A stretch of 64,000 bases of DNA. Origin: Citromicrobium sp. JLT1363 (lineage in GTDB: Bacteria > Pseudomonadota > Alphaproteobacteria > Sphingomonadales > Sphingomonadaceae). The notes under the pieces were generated by a model. That model saw nothing but the letters and a program-made list of their open reading frames with translations, was not told where the DNA came from and made no database searches. Below are positions 44,765 to 54,783 of the stretch, one piece after another (position 1 is the stretch's first letter; the number at the start of each line of letters is the position of its first letter). The stretch lies in NCBI RefSeq assembly GCF_000186705.1, contig NZ_AEUE01000006.1, forward strand, positions 62,001 through 126,000, given 5' to 3'. Both the position numbers and the translations under genes were made by a program.

Positions 44765-46143
44765 GCGGGCACACGCTCCCGGCTGGCGAGCCATTCGCCC
44801 AGATCCGCCTTGGCGCGGGAGGTATAGGCCTCCTTGCGCTGTTTCTTCTTCACCTCGTGCAGCGGCGGGAACAGCCCGAAATTGACGTTCATGGGCTGGA
44901 AGGTCTCGGCCTCGGCATCGCCGGTCACGTGGCTCAGCAGCGCGCCCAGCGCAGTGGTGCGGGGGGGAGGGGACCAGTCCTCGCCGCGATGTTCGGCCGC
45001 CACCATCAACCCGGCCATGAGGCCGACGGCCGAGCTTTCGACATAGCCCTCGCACCCGGTGATCTGCCCGGCGAAGCGGACATGCGGCGCGCTCTTCAGG
45101 CGTAGCTGCCGATCGAGCACCAGCGGCGAGTTGATGAAGGTGTTGCGGTGCAGACCGCCCAGCCGCGCGAATTCGGCGTTTTCGAGCCCCGGAATGGTCC
45201 GGAACAGGTCCACCTGCGCCCCGTATTTCAGCTTCGTCTGGAAGCCGACCATGTTCCACAGCGTGCCCAGCTTGTTGTCCTGCCGCAACTGCACCACGGC
45301 GTAGGGCCAGCGGCCCTGCGGGTGTTCCTCGGTCGTGTCGTAAGGGTTGTCGAGCCCGACGCCCTTCATCGGGCCGTAGCGCAAGGTTTCCACCCCGCGT
45401 TCCGCCATGACCTCGATCGGCATGCAGCCGTCGAAATAGGGGGTGTCCGCCTCCCATTCCTTGAACTCGGTCTTCTCGCCGTCGACCAGCGCCTGGACGA
45501 ATGTTTCGTACTGCTCCTTCGTCATGGGGCAGTTGATGTAGTCGCCATCCTCGTTGCTGGCCTCGGTCCGCTTGTTCCAGCGGCTCTGAATCCAGCACTT
45601 GCTCATGTCGATGCTGTCGCGGTGCACGATGGGGGCGATGGCATCGAAGAAGGCCAGCCGATCCTCGCCGGTGGCCTGCACGATACTCTCGGCCAGGGTC
45701 CGCGCGGTCAGCGGGCCTGTGGCGACGATGGTGAGCCCGGCGTCGGGCAGCGTGTCGACCCGTTCGCGCACGATCTCGACATTGGGATGATTGGAGAGCG
45801 TGCGCTCCACCTCGGCCGAGAATACGTCCCTGTCCACCGCCATCGCACTGCCGGCGGGGACGCGGGCCTTCTCGCCCGCCCGCATCACGATGGAATCGAG
45901 CCGCCGCATTTCGTCGTGCAGCAGGCCGACCGCGTTCTTGTCGCTATCGTCTGAGCGGAAGGAATTGGAGCAGACGAGTTCGGCGAGGCCGTCGGTCTGG
46001 TGCGCGGGGGTCATCTCGCCACCCTTGTCTTCGGATGCGCCGCGCATCTCGGACAGGCGCACCTTCAGCCCGGCCTGCGCCAGCTGCCATGCGGCCTCGC
46101 TCCCGGCGAGCCCGCCGCCGATGATATGAACGTCATGTGCCAT
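44761..46143 (-). CDS. trmFO: methylenetetrahydrofolate--tRNA-(uracil-5-)-methyltransferase TrmFO
   Basis: A 460-residue FAD- and folate-dependent enzyme forming ribothymidine at U54 of tRNAs. [21 protein letters not shown] is the FAD-binding start. Later there are [32 protein letters not shown] and [14 protein letters not shown], all typical of the Gid/TrmFO family. ATG at 46143 gives the proper N-terminus; the frame is open about 67 codons upstream. It diverges from the lysoplasmalogenase gene. Confidence 0.95.
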   Translation of the reverse strand: MAHDVHIIGGGLAGSEAAWQLAQAGLKVRLSEMRGASEDKGGEMTPAHQTDGLAELVCSNSFRSDDSDKNAVGLLHDEMRRLDSIVMRAGEKARVPAGSAMAVDRDVFSAEVERTLSNHPNVEIVRERVDTLPDAGLTIVATGPLTARTLAESIVQATGEDRLAFFDAIAPIVHRDSIDMSKCWIQSRWNKRTEASNEDGDYINCPMTKEQYETFVQALVDGEKTEFKEWEADTPYFDGCMPIEVMAERGVETLRYGPMKGVGLDNPYDTTEEHPQGRWPYAVVQLRQDNKLGTLWNMVGFQTKLKYGAQVDLFRTIPGLENAEFARLGGLHRNTFINSPLVLDRQLRLKSAPHVRFAGQITGCEGYVESSAVGLMAGLMVAAEHRGEDWSPPPRTTALGALLSHVTGDAEAETFQPMNVNFGLFPPLHEVKKKQRKEAYTSRAKADLGEWLASRERVPA

Positions 46144-46412
46144 GCTCGCGCACCTAGGCGCTGGGGCGCCTCTCCGCAATCGGCACCGGCGTGGGGCAGG
46201 ACAGGCAAGCCTGCTTCGGCAGCATCTCTTGCACCGGGCCGCGGGAACGAGATCGCGTTCCGGGGCATCTATCGGAACATGCAGCGAAAAATGGTGGCAA
46301 ACCACCGCTTTACACCGCATCGCTGTTGCGCGAAAATCAACCATAACGCGAACCCGAGAGGAGTCCTACGATCCCCCGCCGCGCTCTCGTCCAGCATCGC
46401 CCGTGGCTCGTC

Positions 46413-47015
46413 TTGAGCATAGCGTGCGCCGTTGCACTTCCTTTCCTGGAAGGCACCGCGTGGGAAGGGCTTGCGTCCATCCTCGTCAAGACGGGCGCGG
46501 TCGGCTTTCTCGCGCTCTATGCAGCGCAGCGCACCCGGGGCTTGCGCGCGGGACTGTTCGTCGTGGCGCTTGCGCTGGGCGCTACTGGCGATGCCCTGAT
46601 AGAACTTTCCTTCGTGGCGGGCGGCGCCGCCTTCGCCGCGAGCCATGTCGCCGCGATCCTCTTCTACCGCAGATATCTTCGTCCGGAGATGAGCACCGTC
46701 ACGTCCTGGGCGGCGGTCCTCCTGTTCCTGACGGTCCCGATCGCAAGCTGGCTGCTGAGCCGGGATTGGGCCGTCGCGTTATACGCCATTACGCTTGGCG
46801 GCATGGCGGTGGCCGCGTGGGTCAGCCTCTTCCCCCGCTGGAGGGTGGGGCTGGGCGCGCTGCTCTTCGTTCTGTCGGACTGGCTGATCTTCAGCCGGCT
46901 GGGTCCGGTCGATCTGGCGCCGCTTCCCGATCTTCTGATCTGGCCGACCTACTATGTCGGCCAGATGCTCATCGCGACCGGCGTGGTGCAGACGTTGCGC
47001 CGGTTCAGGCGGTAG
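46413..47015 (+). CDS. lysoplasmalogenase (YhhN/TMEM86 family)
   Basis: An inner-membrane protein of about 200 residues with seven or eight hydrophobic helices and the family pattern GATGDALIEL, then LLFVLSDWLIF with the conserved Asp residues. Family members hydrolyse the vinyl-ether bond of lysoplasmalogens, but the bacterial substrate is open. The start is doubtful. TTG at 46413 has no ribosome site. The same frame runs upstream to AUC at 46371, where GAGAGGAG sits about seven bases before and the extension PRRALVQHRPWLV looks like the usual family N-terminus. Confidence 0.83.
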   Translation: MSIACAVALPFLEGTAWEGLASILVKTGAVGFLALYAAQRTRGLRAGLFVVALALGATGDALIELSFVAGGAAFAASHVAAILFYRRYLRPEMSTVTSWAAVLLFLTVPIASWLLSRDWAVALYAITLGGMAVAAWVSLFPRWRVGLGALLFVLSDWLIFSRLGPVDLAPLPDLLIWPTYYVGQMLIATGVVQTLRRFRR

Positions 47016-47048
47016 CTCCGCTTCTTTCGGGTCGATCCGACGACTTGG

Positions 47049-49874
47049 TCAGATATCGGTCGGCGGCGGATCGTCCCGGTCGAGCGTGGTGTGCGGCGTG
47101 GTTGTCTGGTCCTCGCGCGCCATGCGTTCGTCCATGATCGCAGCTTCGGCATCGTTTTCCGGATCTGCGTCCTCGTCGATCCGCGCGGCGCCCACGATCT
47201 GTTCGCCCTTGGCGACATCGAACACCTTCACGCCCGAAGATCCGCGGCCGTAGATCGACCAGCCCTTGTGGTTCTCGAACCCGTCGGGGATCAGATGGCG
47301 GAAATCGATCGGCAGGCGGATCAGCTTGGCCTGATCCGTCACCAGCATCAGCTGCATGCCGTGGCGCACCGGGAAGCTGGCGACCACCGGCCCGTTACGG
47401 CTGGCATTGCTAGGCTCGCCGATATTGGTGATGCCCTGGCCGCCGCGCCCGATGGTGCGGTATTCGTAGGCCGAGGAGATCTTGCCGTAGCCATTGGCGG
47501 TAAGGGTCAGGATGAACTCCTCGTTCTCCTCCATCGCCGCTGCAATATCCGGGTCGAGCGTGTGGGCGGTGTCGTTGTTCTTCCACACTGCGCCGCGCAG
47601 ATATGCCTCGCGCGTTTCCATGTCGTGGCTGAGCGGGTGGAGCACGGCGAGGCTGACGACCTTGTCGCCTTCCTTCAGCTTCATGCCGCGCACGCCGATG
47701 CCGGTGCGGCTCTTGGTCTCGCGTGCGTCGGTGGCGGCGAAGCGGATCGCCTTGCCCGCGTCGGAGGCGAGGAAGATTTCCTGGTCCTCGTTCAGCAGGC
47801 GCACGCCGATCAGCCGGTCGCCGCTGCCTTCGACGAAGCCCATCGCATACTTCCCGTTCGACGGGATGTTGGTGAAGGAATCCATCGAGTTGCGGCGGAC
47901 CATGCCCTGTTCGGTCGCGAAGACGATGTTGAGCTTGCTCCACTCGTCCTCGTCCTGCGGCAGGGGCAGCACGTTGGTCACGCGCTCGTCCTCGCCCAGC
48001 GGCAGCAGATTGACCATCGGGCGACCCTTGGTGGTCGGGCTGCCTTCGGGCAGTTTCCATACCTTCAGGCGATAGACGCGGCCCGTATTGGTGAAGAACA
48101 GCACAGGATTGTGGGTGCTGGTGACGAACATCTCGACCACCGCATCCTCGTCCTTGGTGGCCATCGAGCTGCGGCCTTTGCCGCCGCGCGCCTGCGCACG
48201 GAAGGCCTGCAGGGGCGTGCGCTTGATGTAACCGCCGTGGGTGACGGTGACGACCATGTCCTCCTGCTCGATCAGGTCTTCGTCTTCGAGACCATCCCAT
48301 GCAGGCGCGATTTCGGAGATGCGCGGCGTCGCATATTGCTCGCGGATTGCCTCCAGCTCTTCGCGCATGACCTGGTAGAGCTTGCGCCGGTCGGCCAGGA
48401 TCGAGAGATATTCCTCGATCTTGAGCGACAGTTCCTTCAGTTCGTCGCCGATTTCGTCGCGGCCGAGCGCGGTCAGGCGATGGAGCCGCAGGTCGAGGAT
48501 CGCTTTTACCTGCCGTTCGGACAGGCGATAGGTGCCGCCTTCCTGTTCGGAAGACAGGTCGATCGCTTCGACCAGTTCGATATACTGCGCGATGTCGCCG
48601 ATCGGCCATTCCTTGCGGAGCAGCTTGGCACGGGCTTCGGCGGGGTTGGGCGATCCGCGGATGATCGCCACCACCTCGTCGAGGTTGGAGACGGCGACCA
48701 CCAGGCCGAGCAAGATGTGCGCCCGGTCGCGTGCCTTGTTCAGTTCGAACTTGGTGCGCCGCGTGATGACCTGTTCACGGAACTGGATGAAGGCCTGGAT
48801 GATGTCGCGCAAGGACAGGACTTCGGGCCGTCCGCCACGGATCGCGAGCATGTTGGCGGGGAAGCTCGCCTGCGCCGGACTATAGCGCCACAGCTGATTG
48901 AGCACGACCTCGGGCGAGGCGTCGCGCTTGAGGTCCACGACCACGCGCACGCCTTCGCGGCTCGATTCATCGCGGATATCGGAAATGCCTTCGATCCGCT
49001 TGTCCTTGGCGGCCTCGGCGATCTTCTCGACCAGCATGTTCTTGCCGACCTGGAAGGGAATCGAGGTGAGCACGATGCTCTGCCGATCGTTGCGTCCGGT
49101 TTCGATCTCGTGCCGCGCACGCATCATGATCGACCCGCGCCCGGTCAGGTAGGCGGAACGAGCGCCCGACTGGCCGAGGATTAGCGGCGCGGTGGGGAAA
49201 TCGGGGCCCGGAATGTACTCGATCAGTTCTTCCGACGTGATGCCGGGATTGGCCATGTAAGCCATGCAGCCGTCGATCACTTCGCCCAGGTTATGCGGCG
49301 GAACATTGGTGGCCATGCCCACCGCGATCCCGCCTGCACCGTTAACCAGCAGGTTGGGGAAGCCGGCGGGCAGGACGGTCGGCTCTTCGCGCGAACCGTC
49401 GTAGTTCTCCGCGAAGTCGACGGTATCCTTGTCGAGATCGTCGAGCAGCGCGTTGGCGACCTTTTCCAGCCGCGCCTCGGTATAACGCATCGAGGCGGGC
49501 GGATCGGGGTCCATCGAGCCGAAATTGCCCTGGCCGTCGATCAGCGGCACCCGCATCGACCAGCTCTGGGTCATGCGCGCGAGCGCGTCGTAGATCGCGC
49601 TGTCGCCGTGCGGGTGGTAGTTACCCATCACGTCGCCGACGATCTTGGCGCTCTTGCGGTAAGGCCGCCCGGCGACGAAGCCGCCTTCCTGGCTGGCGAA
49701 GAGAATCCGGCGATGAACGGGCTTCAGGCCGTCGCGCACATCGGGCAGCGCGCGGCTGACGATCACGCTCATCGCGTAATCGAGGTAGCTCGTCTTCATC
49801 TCATCGACGATGTCGATGCGGTCATACTCGCCCATGGGGCTGGGCGGGGGCAGGGTGTCGGTTTCGTCGCTCAA
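47049..49874 (-). CDS. gyrA: DNA gyrase subunit A
   Basis: A 941-residue subunit that cuts and rejoins DNA during ATP-driven supercoiling. The active Tyr131 is in SMRYTEARL. The quinolone-resistance region reads [10 protein letters not shown], with Ser92 and Asp96 at the positions equal to E. coli 83 and 87, the susceptible-type residues. The C-terminal domain has the GyrA box QARGGKG and repeated beta-pinwheel blades. An acidic tail ends the protein. The length exceeds E. coli GyrA, as usual in the class. Confidence 0.97.
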   Translation of the reverse strand: MSDETDTLPPPSPMGEYDRIDIVDEMKTSYLDYAMSVIVSRALPDVRDGLKPVHRRILFASQEGGFVAGRPYRKSAKIVGDVMGNYHPHGDSAIYDALARMTQSWSMRVPLIDGQGNFGSMDPDPPASMRYTEARLEKVANALLDDLDKDTVDFAENYDGSREEPTVLPAGFPNLLVNGAGGIAVGMATNVPPHNLGEVIDGCMAYMANPGITSEELIEYIPGPDFPTAPLILGQSGARSAYLTGRGSIMMRARHEIETGRNDRQSIVLTSIPFQVGKNMLVEKIAEAAKDKRIEGISDIRDESSREGVRVVVDLKRDASPEVVLNQLWRYSPAQASFPANMLAIRGGRPEVLSLRDIIQAFIQFREQVITRRTKFELNKARDRAHILLGLVVAVSNLDEVVAIIRGSPNPAEARAKLLRKEWPIGDIAQYIELVEAIDLSSEQEGGTYRLSERQVKAILDLRLHRLTALGRDEIGDELKELSLKIEEYLSILADRRKLYQVMREELEAIREQYATPRISEIAPAWDGLEDEDLIEQEDMVVTVTHGGYIKRTPLQAFRAQARGGKGRSSMATKDEDAVVEMFVTSTHNPVLFFTNTGRVYRLKVWKLPEGSPTTKGRPMVNLLPLGEDERVTNVLPLPQDEDEWSKLNIVFATEQGMVRRNSMDSFTNIPSNGKYAMGFVEGSGDRLIGVRLLNEDQEIFLASDAGKAIRFAATDARETKSRTGIGVRGMKLKEGDKVVSLAVLHPLSHDMETREAYLRGAVWKNNDTAHTLDPDIAAAMEENEEFILTLTANGYGKISSAYEYRTIGRGGQGITNIGEPSNASRNGPVVASFPVRHGMQLMLVTDQAKLIRLPIDFRHLIPDGFENHKGWSIYGRGSSGVKVFDVAKGEQIVGAARIDEDADPENDAEAAIMDERMAREDQTTTPHTTLDRDDPPPTDI

Positions 49875-50172
49875 GGAATATCCGCTCGGTTAGCTATTTC
49901 GGCTGCGTCTTCCGCGCAATGAAGGCAGGTTAGGGGAAAGCTGTGGGGGGTGCCAGCAAGACCAACCTCCCATCCTTCCCCATGTGCCGTTTGTCCACAT
50001 TTTTGGCCGCGAGAGCCGCGATTTAGGCTTGATGAGTCATTCAAGCACCATTCAACCGGGTCCCTGCACGATCTGGACGTTCACGCGGCACTTCATCATA
50101 GGCCGCGCGTTATTCAGATAAGTTGGAATATCCGGTCGCGTCCCCCGACGCGATTCAGAATAGGAGAGATTA

Positions 50173-51441
50173 ATGCCGTTGTTCACAAACCGCCCCCGCA
50201 AGGCTTCGAGGCTCGCAATCGCGGCCGCGCTGATGAGCGTGGGTGCGCTTGGTGTTACCGCCTACGAGACGCCCGCATTTGCGCAGAAGGCGCCGAAGTA
50301 CTCCAAGGACTTCATCAAAGCCTTTGCGCCCATCAACGAAGATCTCGGCAAGGAAAATCCGGATTACGCGTCGCTGCGCGATCGCATGACCGCCCCCGAG
50401 GTGCGCGAATCGGTCAAGAGCGACGATGATCGGCTGGCCTACGGCGGGGCGCTGTATAACCTTGGTCGTCAGCTGGAAGATCTGAACCTGCAGCGTACCG
50501 GCATCGAACTGATGCTGAACAGCGGCAAGGTGACAGAGGCGGACCTGCCGCAATATACCTTCGTGGCGGGAACGATCGCCTACGATCTGAACGATTACGC
50601 GGCCGCCCGCACCTACCTGGAGAAGGCTGCATCGCTGGGCTACAAGGCCGACACGGCACAGTCGCTCATCGCGCAGGCTGCCGCGCTGGAGAACAACGAA
50701 GCCGGTTCGATCGGATACTTCGATACCCTGATCCAGCAGAACATCGATGCGGGCACCAAGCCTGCGAAGGAACTGCTGCAGCAGGCTGTCAGGACAGCAT
50801 ACCAGAGCGAGCAGTACGAACCCTCCACGAAGTACAGCATCCTCCTCGCGCGGTATTACCCGGACGCGGTGACCTGGGGCGATGCGGTCAACATCCAGCG
50901 TAATTTCAAAAAGTATGGCGACGAGGAAACGCTGGATCTCATGCGACTTCTGCGTGCGGCCGATGCCCTCGATTCCGGCGCCGAGTATGAGAAATACATC
51001 GAAGTCGCGGGCGTCCGGCAGCTGCCGGGCGAAGTGCTGGCCGTGACGCAGGAAGGGCTTGCCGCCGGTCTGATCTCGCGCGACGTCTCCTTCGTGGCCA
51101 ATGCGCTGTCCGAAGCGACCAACCGTTCGGAGATCGTGCGCGAAGACCTGTCCGCGCTTGCCAGCGAAGCACGCGCTTCCGGCGCGACTGCGAAGCGCGC
51201 GACGCTGGCTGGCGACGCCCATTTCAGTCTGGACCGGTTCGCGGAAGCGGCTGAATTGTATCAGTTGGCGCTAACGCGCTCCGATGTGGATCGCGAGACC
51301 GTGCTGACCCGACTCGGGATCGCCCAGGTGATGGCCGGCGATTATGCGAACGCCCAGGAAACCTTCGCCAAGGTGCAGGGCGAGCGGCAGGGCATCACTC
51401 GCCTCTGGTCGGCCTACGCCGAACAGCGGGCGCAGGGCTGA
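50173..51441 (+). CDS. exported helical-repeat (TPR-like) protein
   Basis: A 422-residue protein with a signal peptide ending near AYETPAFAQ (residues 1-38). The body is made of helical hairpins resembling tetratricopeptide repeats, clearest in PQYTFVAGTIAYDLNDYAAARTYLEKAASLGY and AGDAHFSLDRFAEAAELYQLALTRS, then LTRLGIAQVMAGDYANAQETFAKV. It is probably periplasmic and protein-binding; the partner is unknown. AGGAG lies six bases before the ATG. A strong terminator follows, so it is a single-gene unit. Confidence 0.85.
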   Translation: MPLFTNRPRKASRLAIAAALMSVGALGVTAYETPAFAQKAPKYSKDFIKAFAPINEDLGKENPDYASLRDRMTAPEVRESVKSDDDRLAYGGALYNLGRQLEDLNLQRTGIELMLNSGKVTEADLPQYTFVAGTIAYDLNDYAAARTYLEKAASLGYKADTAQSLIAQAAALENNEAGSIGYFDTLIQQNIDAGTKPAKELLQQAVRTAYQSEQYEPSTKYSILLARYYPDAVTWGDAVNIQRNFKKYGDEETLDLMRLLRAADALDSGAEYEKYIEVAGVRQLPGEVLAVTQEGLAAGLISRDVSFVANALSEATNRSEIVREDLSALASEARASGATAKRATLAGDAHFSLDRFAEAAELYQLALTRSDVDRETVLTRLGIAQVMAGDYANAQETFAKVQGERQGITRLWSAYAEQRAQG

Positions 51442-51488
51442 ACGACGACCGCCAGCCGACACCAGTCTGGCACTATAAGGCAAGAGGC

Positions 51489-51524
51489 GGCGCGGGAAGG
51501 GAGGCCTTTCCGCGCCGTTTCTTA
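51489..51524 (+). terminator. intrinsic terminator of the exported repeat protein gene
   Basis: A 12-bp stem (GGCGCGGGAAGG with CCTTTCCGCGCC, one G-T pair) with tetraloop GAGG is followed by GTTTCTT. It sits 47 bases after the stop and also separates the converging NYN gene. Confidence 0.85.
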
Positions 51525-51541
51525 TCCGCGCCGGGAGCAGC

Positions 51542-52258
51542 TTACCTGAGGCGACGCACGTAGAGCTGATCGTCCTGGCCACGCTTCATCTCGAACCGGT
51601 CGAGCGAAGCGATCAGTTCGGACAGGCGCTTGAATCCGTAGTTGCGCACATCGAAGCTCGACCGGTTGCCCGCGATCTGGCCGACCTCGTGCAGGCGGGC
51701 GAAGCCATTGTCGTCGCGGCTGGACGCTTTCCACGCATCGCCCAGAAGCTGGATCAGCTCTTCGTCGATATCGACCTTCTCGGACTTGCTATCGGTCCCG
51801 GCATCGCGTGATTGGCCGCGAACCAGCTTGGCGGTGTCGATGAAGCGCGTGCAGGCGCGCTGCAGCGCCTGCGGCGTCTTCGCGTCGCCGAAGCAATAGA
51901 CCGGCAGACCATCCTGCCTCAGCCGGGTGACCAGCGGGGTAAAGTCGCTGTCCGAACTCATGATGCCGAAGCCATCGACCTTGCCCTGGTACAACAGATC
52001 GACCGCGTCGATCGTCATCGCCATGTCGGTGGCGTTCTTTCCGCGTGTCAGGTCGAACTGCTGGTGCGGGCGAATGCCGTAGCGATTGGTGATGTCGCCC
52101 CAGCGCTTGAGCGCGTCCTTCGCCCAGTTGCCGTAGGCACGGCGGATGTTCACCTGACCCAGCTCGGCGAGCACGGTCAGTACCGAGTCGATCCCGTTGG
52201 GGTCGACATTGTCGGCATCGATGAGGAGGGCGATGTTGTGAGCCTGCATTTCTGACAT
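51542..52258 (-). CDS. NYN-domain (LabA/DUF88) RNase-like protein with LOTUS domain
   Basis: A 238-residue protein. Residues 1 to about 150 form a NYN (PIN-like) nuclease fold with acidic residues in ALLIDADNVD, ATDMAMTIDAVDLL and IMSSDSDFTPLVTRL. The C-terminal part (EELIQLLGDAWKAS through RNYGFKRLSELIASL) is an OST-HTH/LOTUS domain that binds RNA. Both halves suggest RNA cleavage or binding; the target is unknown. ATG at 52258 (MSEMQAHN) is chosen; 52249 and 52270 are alternatives. It diverges from lipA. Confidence 0.88.
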   Translation of the reverse strand: MSEMQAHNIALLIDADNVDPNGIDSVLTVLAELGQVNIRRAYGNWAKDALKRWGDITNRYGIRPHQQFDLTRGKNATDMAMTIDAVDLLYQGKVDGFGIMSSDSDFTPLVTRLRQDGLPVYCFGDAKTPQALQRACTRFIDTAKLVRGQSRDAGTDSKSEKVDIDEELIQLLGDAWKASSRDDNGFARLHEVGQIAGNRSSFDVRNYGFKRLSELIASLDRFEMKRGQDDQLYVRRLR

Positions 52259-52329
52259 GCGCTGCCACATGGGCGAGCAGAGCGGCGCTGGCAAGGCGCG
52301 GCATTGCCTCGAACGGGTGAGGCTCCTAG

Positions 52330-53295
52330 ATGGCGGGCATGAACGACCTCTCCTCCGCCCCGAACCCCGAAGAACAACGCACCCCGCGGGCCCGCAAGCC
52401 GGACTGGATCCGGGTGAAGGCCCCGGTGAGCAAGGGGTACCAGGAAACGCGCCGCCTGATGCGCGACCTCGGCCTCAATACGGTGTGCGAAGAGGCGGCA
52501 TGCCCCAATATCGGCGAGTGTTGGGAGAAGAAGCACGCCACCGTGATGATCCTGGGCGATGTCTGCACGCGCGCCTGCGCGTTCTGCAACGTCAAGACCG
52601 GGATGCCGCGTCTGGTCGATCCGATGGAGCCCGAAAACGTCGCCATCGCGGCGGGCAAGATGGGGCTGGAACACATCGTCATCACCTCGGTCGATCGCGA
52701 CGATCTGCCCGATGGCGGGGCGGGGCAGTTCGTGAAGGTGATCGAGGCGCTGCGGCGCGAGACGCCGGACACCACGATCGAGATTCTGACGCCCGATTTC
52801 CGTGGCAAGATGCGCCCTGCGATCGAGGCGATCTGCGAAGCGGGCCCGGACGTGTTCAATCACAATCTTGAAACCGTGCCGCGGCTCTACCCCACTATTC
52901 GCCCCGGAGCGCGCTACTACGCCTCGCTCCGCCTGCTGGAGGAGGTGAAGAGCCACGATCCGACCATCTTCACCAAGTCGGGCATGATGCTGGGCTTGGG
53001 CGAACAGCGGCTGGAAGTGCACCAGGTCATGGATGACATGCGCAGCGCGGATGTCGATTTCGTCACGCTGGGGCAGTATCTCCAGCCCACGCCCAAGCAC
53101 GCGAAGGTCGAGGATTTCGTTACGCCCAAGGCCTTCGATGCCTATGGCGCAATCGCGCGGGCCAAGGGCTTCCTGCAGGTCGCATCGAGCCCGCTGACCC
53201 GTTCCAGCTACCACGCGGGGGACGACTTCGCCCAGATGAAGGCCGCCCGCGAAGAGCGCCTGGCCCGCGAGGCTGCGCGCACCGGAAACGCCTGA
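52330..53295 (+). CDS. lipA: lipoyl synthase
   Basis: A 321-residue radical-SAM enzyme inserting two sulfur atoms into octanoyl groups on E2 and other lipoyl domains. The auxiliary cluster Cys are in [12 protein letters not shown]. The SAM cluster is CTRACAFC (Cx3Cx2C), and the C-terminal [10 protein letters not shown] carries the conserved Ser. It serves the pyruvate dehydrogenase genes in this window. The stop overlaps the next start by one base (TGATG). Confidence 0.97.
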   Translation: MAGMNDLSSAPNPEEQRTPRARKPDWIRVKAPVSKGYQETRRLMRDLGLNTVCEEAACPNIGECWEKKHATVMILGDVCTRACAFCNVKTGMPRLVDPMEPENVAIAAGKMGLEHIVITSVDRDDLPDGGAGQFVKVIEALRRETPDTTIEILTPDFRGKMRPAIEAICEAGPDVFNHNLETVPRLYPTIRPGARYYASLRLLEEVKSHDPTIFTKSGMMLGLGEQRLEVHQVMDDMRSADVDFVTLGQYLQPTPKHAKVEDFVTPKAFDAYGAIARAKGFLQVASSPLTRSSYHAGDDFAQMKAAREERLAREAARTGNA

Positions 53296-53753
53296 TGCCC
53301 GGCATCCACCAGAAGCGCGTCCTGCCCTACTCGCCCGAGCAGATGTTCGATCTGGTCGCGGACGTGAAGAGCTATCCGAAATTCCTGCCCTGGGTGATCG
53401 CGACGCGGATCCAGTCCGACAGCGAGACCGAGATGGTTGCGGACATGGTCGTGGGCTTCAAGGCGATCCGCGAGAAGTTTACCTCACGCGTCGAGAAGAA
53501 GCGGCCCAGGAGCATTCGGGTTCACTACGTCGACGGCCCGCTGAGCGATCTGCAGAACGACTGGCAGTTCGAACCGGCGGAGGGCGGGTGCGAGATCGAT
53601 TTCTGTGTCGATTTCACTTTCAAGAGCAAGATCTTCGAAACGCTGGCCGGGGCCTATTTCGACCGTGCCTTCCGGCGCATGATGACCGCGTTCGAGGAAC
53701 GCGCCCACGAGCTTTACGGCAACAGCAGTTCCAGCGCGCAGAGCGTGGCCTGA
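53295..53753 (+). CDS. COQ10/RatA-like START-domain protein
   Basis: A 152-residue single-domain polyketide-cyclase/START protein. It has YSPEQMFDLVADVKSYPKFLPWV at the start and IFETLAGAYFDRAFRRMMTAFEERA at the C-terminal helix, the pattern of coenzyme Q-binding COQ10. In alphaproteobacteria it lies directly after lipA, as here. Databases often name it RatA toxin after an E. coli homologue, but no antitoxin is present and a quinone-related role is the better guess. The 3' end overlaps pncC by 40 bases, tail to tail. Confidence 0.88.
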   Translation: MPGIHQKRVLPYSPEQMFDLVADVKSYPKFLPWVIATRIQSDSETEMVADMVVGFKAIREKFTSRVEKKRPRSIRVHYVDGPLSDLQNDWQFEPAEGGCEIDFCVDFTFKSKIFETLAGAYFDRAFRRMMTAFEERAHELYGNSSSSAQSVA

Positions 53754-54214
53754 CGGCGGATTTCCGCGCGGCCTAGATCGCCAAAGCTCTTCAGTTCGCC
53801 TTCGGGCTCGCTCCCGTAGCCGCGGATGGCGCGTGCGAACACCACCGTGCCCACCGGCTTGGTTGCCGTGCCGCCGCCGGGCCCGGCAACGCCACTGATC
53901 GCAACCGCCACATCGGCATCGCTATTGGCGAGCGCGCCCTGAGCCATCGCCCAGACGCAGGCGATGGAGACCGCGCCGAAGGTCTCGATAATATCCTGCG
54001 AAACGCCCAGCAGCTCCATCTTCGCTTCGTTGGAATAGGTCACGAAACCACGGTCGAGCACGGTCGAAGATCCCGCGATCTCGGTTATCGCGGCCGAGAC
54101 GAGCCCTCCGGTGCAACTTTCGGCCAGAGCGACCTTGCGCGATGCGGAGCGGTTTTCCTCGACCACGCGCCGGGCGAGGTCGAGAACATCGGACGGGAGC
54201 AGCGCGCTGGTCAT
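53714..54214 (-). CDS. pncC: nicotinamide-nucleotide amidohydrolase (CinA C-terminal domain, PncC)
   Basis: A 166-residue enzyme that deamidates nicotinamide mononucleotide in the NAD recycling path. LAESCTGGLVSAAITEIAGSS carries the catalytic Ser/Thr region, then GFVTYSNEAKMELLGV and VAISGVAGPGGGTATKPVGTVVFA. It is only the C-terminal domain of full CinA, a normal stand-alone form. The start overlaps the stop of the upstream secreted-protein gene by 4 bases. Confidence 0.93.
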   Translation of the reverse strand: MTSALLPSDVLDLARRVVEENRSASRKVALAESCTGGLVSAAITEIAGSSTVLDRGFVTYSNEAKMELLGVSQDIIETFGAVSIACVWAMAQGALANSDADVAVAISGVAGPGGGTATKPVGTVVFARAIRGYGSEPEGELKSFGDLGRAEIRRQATLCALELLLP

Positions 54215-54783
54215 TCCGATGCGGCTGCGCAGACGAAGCCGTCGCTCTCACCCTCGGACACGAGGCCGAAGATGGCCGCCACCAGCCCGCCATAGTTCTG
54301 CGGGGGGAGGGGGGCGAGCAGCGGGAGAACCTTCTCTATGTCTCCGCAGGTCGCAGGCTTGATCTCCTCGGCGATCAGCTGGACGCCGATCCCGTCGACG
54401 AAGGGACGCATTTCGTCGCCATCAAGCGATGAGAGCATCTGCACGAAGCCCGCAGTGGCCGCGTCCGCGCCTTCGCTATCCTCCGCCGCCGCAGCTTCGC
54501 TCTCGATGAAGCGCATCAGGGTGCGACGCGCGCCGGGCCATGCTTCGTCCCGCAGCGGCTCGAACGACTGCGCGAAGGATTCGCCCTGCGAGAGGATGAA
54601 GCTGTCGGCAGGAAGCGCGGTCGCGCACTTGGACTGCAGGCCCTGGAGGAACAAAGGCATCGCATACGTCACGGTGTCGGCCAGGTCCTCGGGCTGGACG
54701 CAGGCTGAGCTCTGGGCCGCGAGAGGTTGGCCCAGCGAGGCAAGCGCTGCTGCCACCGCGATGGTCCGGAAACGAAAGGTCAC
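54211..54783 (-). CDS. exported protein of unknown function between ispDF and pncC
   Basis: A 190-residue protein with a signal peptide ([26 protein letters not shown], cleaved near residue 25). There are three Cys in the mature part (near CVQPED, SKCATAL and ATCGDIEK) and a fourth close to the C-terminus (FVCAAASE), so disulfides are likely. I do not recognise the family. The start is GTG at 54783, which overlaps the ispDF stop as GTGA; the end overlaps pncC. Coupling to both neighbours is clear, the role is not. Confidence 0.78.
   Translation of the reverse strand: MTFRFRTIAVAAALASLGQPLAAQSSACVQPEDLADTVTYAMPLFLQGLQSKCATALPADSFILSQGESFAQSFEPLRDEAWPGARRTLMRFIESEAAAAEDSEGADAATAGFVQMLSSLDGDEMRPFVDGIGVQLIAEEIKPATCGDIEKVLPLLAPLPPQNYGGLVAAIFGLVSEGESDGFVCAAASE

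Noticed and set aside
53295-53753. RatA toxin of a toxin-antitoxin pair
   Set aside because: There is no antitoxin partner. The lipA-adjacent location and sequence fit the COQ10-like START protein of alphaproteobacteria better.
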